Source of the DNA: Paracoccus alkenifer
Lineage (GTDB): Bacteria; Pseudomonadota; Alphaproteobacteria; Rhodobacterales; Rhodobacteraceae
Length of the DNA: 64,000 nucleotides
Assembly: GCF_900108405.1 (NCBI RefSeq)
Contig: NZ_FNXG01000001.1
Location: 682,001-746,000 of the forward strand
Direction: 5' to 3'
Position 1 is the first letter of the stretch; each line of letters opens with the position of its first letter. Position numbers and translations under genes: made by a program. Below the pieces are notes generated by a model. It did no database searches. It was given only the letters and a program-made list of their open reading frames with translations, and was not told the origin of the DNA. This document shows positions 24,902 to 33,873 of the stretch, one piece after another.

Positions 24902-25171
24902 TTAGGCGGTGCGGATCGGAAAGCTGACCCGGGTCAGCACCTGCCCCGCATCATCGACGATGAACCGCACCGCGCGCTCGCCGCGATGAAAGGTCAGCCG
25001 CCAGCGGCCTGCATCCTCATCCACCCCGGCCTCGCAGCGCGAGGTGATGCCGCCGGCACGCATTTCCTGCTGGACCTGCGCCTGCGTGATCCCGAAAGAA
25101 TCGGCCAGCAGCCCCGCATCGACGGAAAAATCCGGGCCGGCGCGCTCGATCCCCGGGGCGTCTTTGGTCAC
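24902..25171 (-). CDS. Small conserved-looking protein (DUF6522-like)
   Basis: An 89-residue protein without signal or membrane segment. The sequence pattern FSVDAGLLADSFGI, CEAGVDEDAGRWRLTF and RAVRFIVDDAGQVL resembles small DUF6522 proteins of Rhodobacterales; I give that name from memory of the family. Its GTG start overlaps the stop of the gene at 25168-25401 (GTGA), so the pair is translated together. Function unknown. Confidence 0.6.
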   Translation of the reverse strand: MTKDAPGIERAGPDFSVDAGLLADSFGITQAQVQQEMRAGGITSRCEAGVDEDAGRWRLTFHRGERAVRFIVDDAGQVLTRVSFPIRTA

Positions 25172-25401
25172 GAGCCGGACCGCCAGTAATCATTCGCGGC
25201 CGCGACCGTGGCGAACCAATGGGCCGCGACCTGGCTTGACGCGATCAGCGCATCGGCGTCCTCGGCATAGGTTCCGCGCAGGCGGTCGCGCACCGCGGCG
25301 TCGGGCTGGGTCATCTTGACCGCGACCCGCGACATCTTGATCGCTAGCGCAAAGCCTTCTTCGGGGGTCGGGGTGATCAATGTGGGCAGCCAGTCGGCCA
25401 T
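25168..25401 (-). CDS. Small hypothetical protein, partner of the downstream DUF6522-like gene
   Basis: A 77-residue protein beginning MADWLPTLITPTPEEG, largely helical by composition and with no motif I recognise. The start at 25401 is preferred to upstream in-frame codons because AAAGGAC lies at the right distance. It is the first of two overlapping small genes on the minus strand, just downstream of the pyridoxal kinase gene (gap 62 nt). Confidence 0.6.
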   Translation of the reverse strand: MADWLPTLITPTPEEGFALAIKMSRVAVKMTQPDAAVRDRLRGTYAEDADALIASSQVAAHWFATVAAANDYWRSGS

Positions 25402-25463
25402 CGTCTGTCCTTTCGCATCGCTCATGCGGCCCACGGCCCGTGCCGGACCCTCGCCGCGCAGGG

Positions 25464-26360
25464 TCAGCTTAACAGGTCGGCCGGGCTTGGTAAGGGCTGC
25501 TGCCCGGTTTCCTGCCAGTCGGCCGCCAGAATCGCCGGAAGCGCGGCGGCGATCGGCATCTCGGCCCATGGCTGCCCCGAGGTCCGGCGCAGCGCCTGCG
25601 CCACCCCGGCCACCGCCCGCGCCACCGCCTGCGGCAACGCCACCCCCTGCGCCAGCCGCGCCGCCGTCAGCCCGGCCAGCAGATCGCCGGTTCCCACCGG
25701 GCGCACCGGCAGCCGGGGCACGTCGAAACTGCGGCAGAAATCGCGTGTCGCGACCACCGTCGCCAGCCGCTCGGGCTGGCCCTCTACGGGCACCGAGGTG
25801 GCAACGACCGCCGGGCAGCCCAAAGCCTCGCGCGCGCGCGCCACGTCCGAGGCCCCGTTAATGGCGATCCCGGAAAGGGTTTCCAGCTCGAACGCATTGG
25901 GCAGGATCACATCAGCCAGCGGCACCAGCTCGGCCGCAAAGGCGCGGCGCAGCGGCTCGTCAGTGAAAAACCCCAGATCGGCGTCGCCCATCACCGGATC
26001 GCACAGATAGGTCAGGCCGGGGTTTTCAGCCTTGGCGCGGCGCAGGAACCCCGCCAGCGCCAGCGCGGTTTCTTCCCGCCCCAGAAACCCCGACAGCACC
26101 ACCGAGGCGCGCGCCGGCACCCCCCGCTCGGCGATCCCGGTCAGCAGGCCGCCGACCAGATCCGCGTCCAGAATGGCGCCGTGCATCGTGGGGTAATGCG
26201 GATGGTTCGACAGCAGCGCGGTCGGCACCTCGACCACCTCGACCCCGCAGGCCCGCATGGGATAGGCGGCCACGGAATTGCCGACATGGCCAAAGGCGAC
26301 CTGGCTTTGGACCGACACGACAAGCGGCAGCGGGTGGGGTTGGATTTCGGGCTGGGTCAT
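25464..26360 (-). CDS. pdxY: Pyridoxal kinase
   Basis: A 298-residue ribokinase-like enzyme that phosphorylates pyridoxal to PLP in the salvage pathway. The N-terminus VVSVQSQVAFGHVGNSVAAYP is the PdxY/PdxK substrate motif. CDPVMGD follows in the middle, and the phosphate-binding GTGDLLAGLTAARL, with the catalytic Asp, is near the C-terminus. The ATG at 26360 precedes MTQPEIQP; longer upstream reading is arginine-rich and not family-like. It is a stand-alone gene. Confidence 0.93.
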   Translation of the reverse strand: MTQPEIQPHPLPLVVSVQSQVAFGHVGNSVAAYPMRACGVEVVEVPTALLSNHPHYPTMHGAILDADLVGGLLTGIAERGVPARASVVLSGFLGREETALALAGFLRRAKAENPGLTYLCDPVMGDADLGFFTDEPLRRAFAAELVPLADVILPNAFELETLSGIAINGASDVARAREALGCPAVVATSVPVEGQPERLATVVATRDFCRSFDVPRLPVRPVGTGDLLAGLTAARLAQGVALPQAVARAVAGVAQALRRTSGQPWAEMPIAAALPAILAADWQETGQQPLPSPADLLS

Positions 26361-26470
26361 GTGCAGGCGCCTTGGGCCGGGAAAGTTTCTGCCAGTCATA
26401 CGCCCCCGGCCCGCATCGTCAAACTTGTTGGCGGTCAAGCGGGTCCGGAGCAAAGCAATTCCGGGGGCGC

Positions 26471-26752
26471 TCAGGCGTCGGGGTGGGAATAGCCCAGCAC
26501 CCTGCCCCCCGCATCGACGTCGCAAATATGCCTGCGGCCCCCGTCGACGGCCTCGACCCTGGCCACGCCGCCCTGGTCCGACAACCAGCGAGAGGTCACC
26601 GCCGCCGGCGGCTGGCGGATATGCTGGGCAATGGCCAGCGTGCAGGCGGTCTCTTGCCGCGCCCGCAGATCGGGGGGCGAAGGGGCGGTTACGGCGGTCT
26701 CGACGCAACCAGCCAGCAGCGCCAGCGCGGGCAGTATCAGCAAATTTCGCAT
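26471..26752 (-). CDS. Small lipoprotein
   Basis: A 93-residue protein with a type II signal peptide: MRNLLILPALALLAGC with LAGC as lipobox, so the mature N-terminal Cys would be lipidated. The mature part holds two cysteines (ETACTLAI and RHICDVD) that may pair. Function unknown. It is flanked by pdxY downstream and the TRAP transporter terminator upstream. Confidence 0.7.
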   Translation of the reverse strand: MRNLLILPALALLAGCVETAVTAPSPPDLRARQETACTLAIAQHIRQPPAAVTSRWLSDQGGVARVEAVDGGRRHICDVDAGGRVLGYSHPDA

Positions 26753-26834
26753 AACAGGCTTTCTGCAATGACAGGGCCAGCATAGCACGGGCGGGACGGG
26801 ATGTCGCCGGGCAAGCGCCCGCGGCAATGGCAAA

Positions 26835-26856
26835 GGGCCGGACATATGCCCGGCCC
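26835..26856 (-). terminator. Rho-independent terminator of the TRAP transporter operon
   Basis: GGGCCGG (26835-26841) and CCGGCCC (26850-26856) form a 7-bp stem with an 8-nt loop, 28 nt after the TRAP permease stop on the minus strand, and TTTG follows the stem in that direction. This fits an intrinsic terminator. Confidence 0.6.
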
Positions 26857-26883
26857 CCTGCATCGCTGCGCAAACAGCGGGTC

Positions 26884-28968
26884 TCAGCCCGGCACGCCGC
26901 CGTGTTTGCGCCAGACCACCGGGCGCAGCCAGACCAGCACGAACAGCGCCGAGCCGAGCAGCGTCGTGAAAACCTCGGGCGCGATCAGCAGAAAGGCCGC
27001 GACCGCCAGCACCGCACGTTCCCAGCGAAACAGCCGGTCGGTCATATAGGCCGAAAATGCCGCCGAAAGCGCCGTGATGCCCAGAATGCAGCCATAGACC
27101 GCCAGCGCGAACTCTGCCCAGCTGAAGTTGTTGACCATGATCAGCATCGAGGGCGAGAACACAAAGACAAAGGGCACCAGCGCCTTGCCCATCGACAGCC
27201 GAAATGCCGTCAGCCCCGCCGAGAACGGGTTGGCATTGGCGATCCCGGCCGTCGCATAGGCCGCCAGCGCCACCGGCGGCGTGATGTCGGCCAGGATCCC
27301 GTAATAGAACACGAAGAAATGCGCGACGATGTCCTGCACCCCCAGCAGCGCAAGGATCGGCGCGGCCACCGTCACCATGATAAGATAATTCGCCGTGGTC
27401 GGCACGCCCGTGCCCATGACGATGCACACCACGGCCGTCAGCATCAGGGTCAGAAACAGCGTCAGCCCCTCGATCGACAGCAGGCCGAAGGGCACGATGG
27501 AAATCATCGCCCCCGCCCAGTCCGAGGCGGTCTGCGTCACGATATAGGCCACCTTGAACGACACGCCGGTCAAGGTGAAGACGCCGATGATGATGCCCAC
27601 CGTCGCCGCGGCCGCCCCCACGGCCAGCGCATATTTCGCCCCCGTGACAAAGGCTGCGAACACATCGGCGATGGTGATGCGGTTCCTGGGGTTGACCAGC
27701 CCCACGCCGACACACAGCGTGATGCCCCAGAACGCCGCCAGATAGGGCGTGTTGCCGTTCAGCAGGATTCCGACCAGCACGAACAGCGGGATCAGCGTCG
27801 GCCAGTCGCGGCGCAGCACCTTCCAGATCTGGGGCATTTCCTCGCGGGTCAGGCCGCGCAGTCCGCGCCGCTTGGCCTCGAAATGCACCTGCATCAGGAC
27901 GCCAAAGAAATGCATGAAGGCCGGGACAAGCGCGGCGATCATGATGTGCGTATACGGGATGCCGAGAAACTCGATCATCAGAAAGGCGGCGGCGCCCATG
28001 ATCGGCGGCGTGATCTGCCCGCCGGTCGAGGCGGCGGCCTCGACCGCGGCGGCAAAGTGGCGGGCATAGCCGATCCGCATCATCGCCGGGATAGTCAGCG
28101 CGCCGGTGGTCACCGCGTTGGCGATGGACGATCCGGTGATGGTGCCCATCATCGCCGAGGACACCACCGACACCTTGGCCGGGCCGCCCGACAGCCGTCC
28201 GGCCACGGCCGTGGCACCGTCGATGAACAGCTGGCCCAGCCCCATGCGGGTCGCCAGCACCCCGAACAGCACGAAATGGAACACATAGGTGGCGATCACC
28301 CCGACCGGCAGCCCGTAGATCCCCTGCGAGGTCAGGTAAAGATGGTTGACCACCGAGGCCCAGCTTGCCCCCGGATGGACCAGCAGCCCCGGCATCTGCG
28401 GGCCGAATATCGCGTAAAGCATCATGAGCATCGCGATGATCGGCAGCGGCCAGCCCATGGCGCGGCGAGTGGCCTCCAGCAGGACCACGATCAGCCCCGT
28501 CCCCATGACCAGATCCAGCGTCGAGGGGTTGCCGACCCGAAAGGCCAGTTCCGAAAACACCCAGGGCACGTAAAGCGTGGTCACCGCGGCGATCGCCATC
28601 AGGATCCAGTCGTAAAGCGGGATCCCCGCCGGCCGCAGGACCGACGCCGGATACAGCCGATAGCTGGCCTTGTTGATCCCGAACACCAGAAAGATCAGCG
28701 ACAGCACAAAGGACATATGCACCGCACGATGCGTCACTTCGCGCAGCAGACCGAAACCGGCGGTGTAATAGTGAAACAGCGACAGGGAAAACAGCGCGAC
28801 CGCAGCGATCGCGCCGGCGGTCCTGCCCAGCGGCCGGAACCGGACCTCGGGGTCGAATTTTTCTTCCAGCTCAAGAACTTCTTCGCCGCTCAGCGGCTGG
28901 GGCCGGGGGGTGTCGGATCCCGATCGCGCCGCGTCCTCGGGCCGTGGGTCCAGGGGGGTGTTCGCCAT
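26884..28968 (-). CDS. TRAP transporter permease, fused small and large subunits (TAXI type)
   Basis: A 694-residue membrane protein with a charged cytoplasmic N-terminus, four helices of DctQ type, then a DctM-type domain with about twelve helices. Family segments include GVPTTANYLIMVTVAAP, TGGQITPPIMGAAAFLM and GSSIANAVTTGALTIP. Fused DctQM permeases of this kind pair with TAXI binding proteins and are driven by a sodium or proton gradient; substrates are usually organic acids or glutamate-like compounds. The binding protein gene lies 102 nt upstream on the same strand. Confidence 0.92.
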   Translation of the reverse strand: MANTPLDPRPEDAARSGSDTPRPQPLSGEEVLELEEKFDPEVRFRPLGRTAGAIAAVALFSLSLFHYYTAGFGLLREVTHRAVHMSFVLSLIFLVFGINKASYRLYPASVLRPAGIPLYDWILMAIAAVTTLYVPWVFSELAFRVGNPSTLDLVMGTGLIVVLLEATRRAMGWPLPIIAMLMMLYAIFGPQMPGLLVHPGASWASVVNHLYLTSQGIYGLPVGVIATYVFHFVLFGVLATRMGLGQLFIDGATAVAGRLSGGPAKVSVVSSAMMGTITGSSIANAVTTGALTIPAMMRIGYARHFAAAVEAAASTGGQITPPIMGAAAFLMIEFLGIPYTHIMIAALVPAFMHFFGVLMQVHFEAKRRGLRGLTREEMPQIWKVLRRDWPTLIPLFVLVGILLNGNTPYLAAFWGITLCVGVGLVNPRNRITIADVFAAFVTGAKYALAVGAAAATVGIIIGVFTLTGVSFKVAYIVTQTASDWAGAMISIVPFGLLSIEGLTLFLTLMLTAVVCIVMGTGVPTTANYLIMVTVAAPILALLGVQDIVAHFFVFYYGILADITPPVALAAYATAGIANANPFSAGLTAFRLSMGKALVPFVFVFSPSMLIMVNNFSWAEFALAVYGCILGITALSAAFSAYMTDRLFRWERAVLAVAAFLLIAPEVFTTLLGSALFVLVWLRPVVWRKHGGVPG

Positions 28969-29070
28969 GCGTCTGCCTTGACTGTCCGCTGCCCGACCAA
29001 GCCAGGCACCTGAAACGAAAAGCGGGAGCGACCGCCGAAACGCGCCCCCGCCAGAGATGCGATGCCCGGC

Positions 29071-30087
29071 TTATTGCGCCGCCGGAACCTCAAGCCCGGC
29101 TTCGGAATAGAAGCGGGCGGCACCGGGGTGCAGCGGGATCCCCACGCCATCAAGCGCGTTTTCAAGCAGGATTTCCCGGCCCTTGGCATGGCCCGCATCC
29201 AGCAGCTGGCGCGAATTGTCGTTCCACAGCGCCCGGGTGATCTCATAGACCAGATCGTCGGGCTGTTTTGCGCTGGTGATCCATTGGGCGCCGACCGCAA
29301 GGGTCACCACATCCTCGTCAACGCCGTTATAGGTGCCGGCCGGCACGGTGTTCGACGCGAAAAAGCCGTATTCGCCGATCACCGCATCGGCCTCGGCGCC
29401 CGAAAGCGGCACCAGCTTGATCGGGATCGAGGTCGCCAGTTCGGCGATGGCGCCGGCCGGAAAGCCGCCGACAAAGAAAAACGCGTCCATATGCCCGTCG
29501 CGCATCAGGTCCGCGGCCTGGTTCGGCTTGAGATATTCGGGCGTGATGTCGGATTCCGACAGGCCCCAGGCGCCCAGGATCAGCCGCGCATCGACCAGCG
29601 TGCCCGACCCCGGCTCGTCCAGCGAGACCTTTTTGCCGGCCAGATCCGCCACTGATTCGATCCCCGCATTCGCGCGCGCGACCAGATGGATGGATTCAGG
29701 ATACAGGTTGGCGATGGCGCGCAGATCCTCGACCGGGGGCTGGCCTTCCCAGACGCCGGTGCCGGTGTAGGCCCAATAGGCCACGTCCGACTGCGAAAAG
29801 CCGGATTCGATGGTGCCGCCGTTGATCCCGTTCACATTGGCGACCGACCCGTTCGACGCAACCGCTGTCGCCACCAGCCCCGGCGCGCCGCAAGCGCCGC
29901 CATCCTCGCAGGCGCGAGAGCCGGGGGGGTTGGAAATGGCGTTGGCCAGCAGGCCGCCGATGGGAAAATAGGTGCCCGCGGTGCCGCCGGTGGCGATCCG
30001 GAAAAACTGAAGCTCTTGCGCCGACGCCGTGGTCGCGCCCAAGGCCATCACGACGGCGGCCGTCAGGCCGGCAAATCTGGTCATCAT
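29071..30087 (-). CDS. TAXI-family TRAP transporter solute-binding protein
   Basis: A 338-residue periplasmic protein with a signal peptide (AVVMALGATTASA). It has the TAXI-type N-terminal sequence FFRIATGGTAGTYFPIGG, VANVNGINGG, and SLDEPGSGTLVDARLIL in the middle. CEDGGACGAPG could form a disulfide loop. It delivers an unknown substrate to the fused permease encoded downstream. A TATAAA-like -10 lies about 40 nt before the start. Confidence 0.92.
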   Translation of the reverse strand: MMTRFAGLTAAVVMALGATTASAQELQFFRIATGGTAGTYFPIGGLLANAISNPPGSRACEDGGACGAPGLVATAVASNGSVANVNGINGGTIESGFSQSDVAYWAYTGTGVWEGQPPVEDLRAIANLYPESIHLVARANAGIESVADLAGKKVSLDEPGSGTLVDARLILGAWGLSESDITPEYLKPNQAADLMRDGHMDAFFFVGGFPAGAIAELATSIPIKLVPLSGAEADAVIGEYGFFASNTVPAGTYNGVDEDVVTLAVGAQWITSAKQPDDLVYEITRALWNDNSRQLLDAGHAKGREILLENALDGVGIPLHPGAARFYSEAGLEVPAAQ

Positions 30088-30507
30088 GGAAGCTGGTCTC
30101 CTAACCTGTTGCTATTGCTTTATCTTTATAGATGTTGCTGGCGCATCATATAGCCAGGGCATTTCCCCGCCAAGGCCAGATCCCAGTGCTGCGGCATCAG
30201 CCGCATCCCGTCAAGCATTCCAAATCGTTCCCGGCCACACGCGGCCCCGTGCCGCCCGCGTGGCCGGACGCCCCCGTGAATGACGAGCGCGCTATCCCAA
30301 ATCAACCAATGGGCGCGCAAAACCGCCCGGACCGCAAGACCGCGGCTGCGCAGGTTCGGGGCAGATCCGGCACCCGGCAGGCTTGGCTGATCGCCGGGCA
30401 AGCGCTTGCGCCCCGGCGCGCTTCGGCATATCTGAGGGTTTTACTCGTCTTCATCGGGGCGCGCTGCCGGCATCCCATCAAGGCCCCTCTATCCTGAAGG
30501 AAGACGG
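30088..30507. other. 420-nt divergent intergenic region without a gene
   Basis: This gap separates the TAXI gene (minus) from the siderophore operon (plus). It has a TATAAA-like element at about 30125-30131 reading toward TAXI and a GAAGGAAG ribosome site just before the isochorismate synthase ATG. Open frames across it have no family-like sequence. An iron-responsive site would be expected near the right end, but none was recognised with confidence. Confidence 0.5.
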
Positions 30508-31695
30508 ATGAACATTCGTCCGCATGAAAGTGACGCGATCCAGCCTGTGACCCGACCCGAGAACTGCCTGTTTTCCTTTCGCGGCCCGCGCGCCGGCATC
30601 GCGGGCTGCGGGCCGGCGCGGATGCTGCCCCGCGGGGCGGTGGCCACGCTGGACAGCCGGCTGGCCGCGGCAGGGCTGGGCGACGGAATGGTGATCGGCG
30701 GCGCCCTGCCCTTTGAACGCGAGGCCGAGGATTGCCTGTGGCAGGCCGTTGCCTGCCCCGCGCCCCCGCTGCCCGCGCAGGCGCAGGCGCAGGCGCAGCC
30801 GCTGCCGACGATCCGCAGCCTGCAACCCCAGCCCTCTGCCGGCGACTATGCCGCCGCCGTCGCCCGCGCCCTGCGGATCATCGAGGATGAAACTGGCCGC
30901 CCCGACGCGCTGGCCAAGATCGTGCTGTCGCGCACCCTCGCGCTTGAGGCGGACGCCCCGATCCCCGCCCCTGCGGTGATGGCGCGGCTGGCGCAGGATC
31001 CCGATGTCACCACCTATCACACCCGCCTGCCCGGCGGCCCCGACCACGCCCTGATCGGCGCCACCCCCGAGCTGCTGCTGCGAAAATCGGGCGGGCGGAT
31101 CGTGTCGCACCCGCTGGCAGGCTCGGCCCCTCGCAGCACCGATCCCGCCGCCGACCATGCCGCGGCCAAGGGGCTGTCGCAGTCCGACAAGGACCGCCGC
31201 GAACATCGCTTTGTGGTGGAATACATCCTGGACATTCTGGCGCCCCATTGCACCGAACTGGCCTGCCCCGAGGGCACCGGCCTGACCCATACCCGCAGCA
31301 TGTGGCATCTGGGCACCCGCATCACCGGGCGGCTGCGCGATGCGGCGGTGCCCTCGATCCTGCTGGCCGCCGCGCTGCACCCGACGCCCGCCGTCTGCGG
31401 CGTGCCCGCCACCCGCGCCGCCCGGATCATCGGCGAGCTGGAACCCCGCCCGCGCGGATTTTACGCGGGCGCGGTGGGGTGGAACGACGCGCAGGGGGAC
31501 GGGGCATGGTTCGTGGCGATCCGCTCGGCCGAGATCAGCGGCAACCATGCGCGGCTGCACGCCGGCGCCGGGATCGTGCGCGGCTCGGACCCGATGGAAG
31601 AGGCCGCCGAGACCGGCGCCAAGTTCGGCGCCCTGCTGGCCGCACTGGGCCTGCCGCGCGACGCGGGCATGGCGGGCGTCACCCTGCCTGCCTGA
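30508..31695 (+). CDS. dhbC: Isochorismate synthase
   Basis: A 395-residue chorismate-using enzyme (EntC/DhbC/MenF type). It converts chorismate to isochorismate, the first step to 2,3-dihydroxybenzoate. Family features: KIVLSRTLALEAD with the conserved Lys, GATPELLLRKSGGRIVSHPLAGSAPR, KDRREHRFVVEYI, LHPTPAVCGVP and FYAGAVGW. It starts the catechol operon; a GAAGGAAG site precedes the ATG. The next gene begins 34 nt later. Confidence 0.95.
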   Translation: MNIRPHESDAIQPVTRPENCLFSFRGPRAGIAGCGPARMLPRGAVATLDSRLAAAGLGDGMVIGGALPFEREAEDCLWQAVACPAPPLPAQAQAQAQPLPTIRSLQPQPSAGDYAAAVARALRIIEDETGRPDALAKIVLSRTLALEADAPIPAPAVMARLAQDPDVTTYHTRLPGGPDHALIGATPELLLRKSGGRIVSHPLAGSAPRSTDPAADHAAAKGLSQSDKDRREHRFVVEYILDILAPHCTELACPEGTGLTHTRSMWHLGTRITGRLRDAAVPSILLAAALHPTPAVCGVPATRAARIIGELEPRPRGFYAGAVGWNDAQGDGAWFVAIRSAEISGNHARLHAGAGIVRGSDPMEEAAETGAKFGALLAALGLPRDAGMAGVTLPA

Positions 31696-31729
31696 CCGCA
31701 ATACCCCGACCTGCAAGGAGATTTCGCCG

Positions 31730-32359
31730 ATGGCCCTGCCCCGCATCCCTGCCTATGCGCTGCCCGAAACCGTGCCGCAGGCGCGTGTCGACTGGCGCCC
31801 CGACCCGGGCCGGGCGGCGCTGCTGATCCATGACATGCAACGCTATTTCTGCCGCGCATTCACCGCCGGGGACAGCCCGCTTGCCCCCGCGGTCGCCAAT
31901 ATCGCCCGGCTTGCGGGGGCTGCGCGCGCAGCCGGGGTTCCGGTGTTCTACACCGCCCAGCGCGGCAACCAGTTCCGCCCCGACCGCGGTTTGCAGGCCG
32001 ATTTCTGGGGCCCCGGCATGGAAGCCACCCTCGATCACGAGGAAATCCTGCCCGAGCTTGCCCCCCAGCCGGGCGATCACCTGCTGGTCAAGCACCGCTA
32101 CAGCGCCTTTCAGCGCTCGAACCTTGCCCATCTGATGCGGGCACGCGGGCGCGACCAGCTGATCGTGACCGGGATCTATGCGCATATCGGCTGCCTCGCC
32201 ACCGCGTCCGAGGCATTCCAGCGCGACATCCAGCCCTTTGCCGCCGCCGACGCGCAGGCCGATTTCAGCCGCGCCCGCCACGACACGGCGATGGAGATGG
32301 TCGCGGCAACCTGCGGGGTGGTGATGACAACAGAAACGATTCTGAAAGCGCTGGGGTAA
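31730..32359 (+). CDS. dhbB: Isochorismatase without carrier domain
   Basis: A 209-residue isochorismatase-family hydrolase. It has LLIHDMQRYFCRAF with the catalytic Asp, HLLVKHRYSAFQRSNL with Lys, and VTGIYAHIGCLATASEAF with the near-Cys region typical of EntB/DhbB rather than a nucleophile. It yields 2,3-dihydro-2,3-dihydroxybenzoate and pyruvate. EntB and DhbB normally carry a C-terminal aryl carrier domain; this protein stops before one. A separate carrier is encoded at 35511-35747. Confidence 0.93.
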   Translation: MALPRIPAYALPETVPQARVDWRPDPGRAALLIHDMQRYFCRAFTAGDSPLAPAVANIARLAGAARAAGVPVFYTAQRGNQFRPDRGLQADFWGPGMEATLDHEEILPELAPQPGDHLLVKHRYSAFQRSNLAHLMRARGRDQLIVTGIYAHIGCLATASEAFQRDIQPFAAADAQADFSRARHDTAMEMVAATCGVVMTTETILKALG

Positions 32360-32363
32360 ACGG

Positions 32364-33137
32364 ATGGAACTGACGGGTTTTCGGGACCGGCTGGCGATGG
32401 TCACCGGCGCGGCCGGCGGCATCGGGCAGGCCATCGTCGCGGCCTTGCTTGACGCGGGGGCCAGCGTCCTGGCCACCGACCTGCCCGAGGCACTGGCCGC
32501 GCCCGACTGCCGCGACGGCGACCGGGTGATCTGGCGGCCGCTGGATGTGGCCTCTGCCCCGCCCGACGCGCTGATCGCCGAGGCCGAGGCGCGCTTTGGC
32601 CCGCTGATGCTGGGCGCCCATGCGGCGGGAGCGCTGTCCACCCTGCCGCTGCTGGACGCCCCGGCCGAGGAATGGGAATTTGTGATGGGCACCAACGCCC
32701 GCGGGGTCTTCAACGTCACCGCCGCGATGGGCCGGGCGATGCGCGCGCATGGGCGGGGCGGGGCAATCACGGTGGTCAGTTCGAACGCGGCCGGGATTCC
32801 GCGCATGAACATGGGGATCTATGCCGCGTCCAAGGCGGCGGCGACCATGCTGACCCGCTGCCTGGGGCTGGAGCTGGCCGGCCACGGCATCCGCTGCAAC
32901 ATCGTCGCCCCCGGCTCGACCCTGACCGGGATGCAGACGGGGATGTGGGCCGACGATCAGGGCGCGGCGCGGGTGATCGCGGGCGACGGCCCCAGCTTTC
33001 GCACCGGGATACCGCTGGGCAAGCTGGCCACGCCGCAGGACATCGCGGCCTCGGTCATGTATCTGCTGTCGGAACAGGCGGGCCACGTCACCATGGCCGA
33101 CATCTATGTCGACGGGGGCGCCACGCTGCGCGGCTGA
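32364..33137 (+). CDS. dhbA: 2,3-dihydro-2,3-dihydroxybenzoate dehydrogenase
   Basis: A 257-residue short-chain dehydrogenase. NAD binding is at VTGAAGGIGQ, the catalytic Ser is in TVVSSNAAGIPR, and YAASKAAATML holds the Tyr-Lys pair. It oxidises the dihydrodiol to 2,3-dihydroxybenzoate. It starts 4 nt after the isochorismatase stop. Its 3' end overlaps a convergent cytochrome b561 gene by 34 nt. Confidence 0.94.
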   Translation: MELTGFRDRLAMVTGAAGGIGQAIVAALLDAGASVLATDLPEALAAPDCRDGDRVIWRPLDVASAPPDALIAEAEARFGPLMLGAHAAGALSTLPLLDAPAEEWEFVMGTNARGVFNVTAAMGRAMRAHGRGGAITVVSSNAAGIPRMNMGIYAASKAAATMLTRCLGLELAGHGIRCNIVAPGSTLTGMQTGMWADDQGAARVIAGDGPSFRTGIPLGKLATPQDIAASVMYLLSEQAGHVTMADIYVDGGATLRG

Positions 33138-33709
33138 CGCCCCCGGCCGGCCCGGCCGACCATGCGCGCCAGCGTGCCGTCGCGCCACATGGCGTGATGC
33201 ACCCCGACCATGACCACATGGCCAAGGATCAGCACCCCCAGCAGCCACGCCAGCTCGCCATGCAGCGCATCGGCCAGCTTGACGGCCCATTCGACGGGGG
33301 CCTCGCGCGCCGCAAATATCCGGACGCCGAACGGCTGGAATGCGCGCTCGGACCCCCATGCCCGCAGCAGGGCAAGCGAGGGCACCGCCAGCATCAGCGC
33401 GTAAAGCGCCAGATGGCCCAGCCGTGCGGCCGTCCCGACCAGCCCGGCGCCATGGTCCGGGCGGCGGCGGCGGTTCAGCAGCGCCCACGCCACCCGCAGC
33501 ACGATCAGCGCGAACAGCACGGCCCCGACCGGCTGATGCAGCCCGACAAAGAACCCCGAAACCGGCCCTCTCCCCAGCGCCAGCTTGATCGCCATGCCCA
33601 GGAACTGCCACAAGATCAGCGCCGCGATGGTCCAGTGCAACAGCCGGGTGACGCGCCCATAGCGCGCAGGCGTGTCGCGCAGCGGCAAAGCCCGGCGGGA
33701 ATGAGCCAT
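33104..33709 (-). CDS. Cytochrome b561-family dihaem membrane protein
   Basis: A 201-residue protein with four hydrophobic helices and well-placed histidines: VTRLLHWTIAAL, FVGLHQPVGA, ADALHGELAW and LGHVVMVGVHHAMW, matching the bacterial b561 fold with two b haems. Such proteins move electrons across the membrane or oxidise superoxide/quinol. It interrupts the siderophore operon on the opposite strand, its end overlapping dhbA. A role in reducing ferric siderophore is possible but only inferred from position. The ATG at 33709 was chosen because the upstream extension is unlike the family. Confidence 0.85.
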   Translation of the reverse strand: MAHSRRALPLRDTPARYGRVTRLLHWTIAALILWQFLGMAIKLALGRGPVSGFFVGLHQPVGAVLFALIVLRVAWALLNRRRRPDHGAGLVGTAARLGHLALYALMLAVPSLALLRAWGSERAFQPFGVRIFAAREAPVEWAVKLADALHGELAWLLGVLILGHVVMVGVHHAMWRDGTLARMVGRAGRGRQPRSVAPPST

Positions 33710-33873
33710 AGCGTCCTGTCCTGATCCTGCGGCCCCGGATGGGTGCCGTTCCTGCGCAGTCCTAGCGCCCCGGCCCGGCTGCGACAATCGCGCCCACGAA
33801 ATGTTGACGATTTCTCTTGGTTACACTATCGCCTGCCGTTAGCCCCTCCCAGCCGCTTTGCACAGGTGAGCCC

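Noticed and set aside
26827..29013. Plus-strand frame of about 730 codons opposite the TRAP permease
   Set aside because: Its translation is full of Arg, Gln and His without structure, while the minus strand encodes a clear fused TRAP permease.
30132..30497. Open frame of about 120 codons in the TAXI-siderophore gap
   Set aside because: No ribosome site, no family-like sequence, and composition typical of non-coding DNA.
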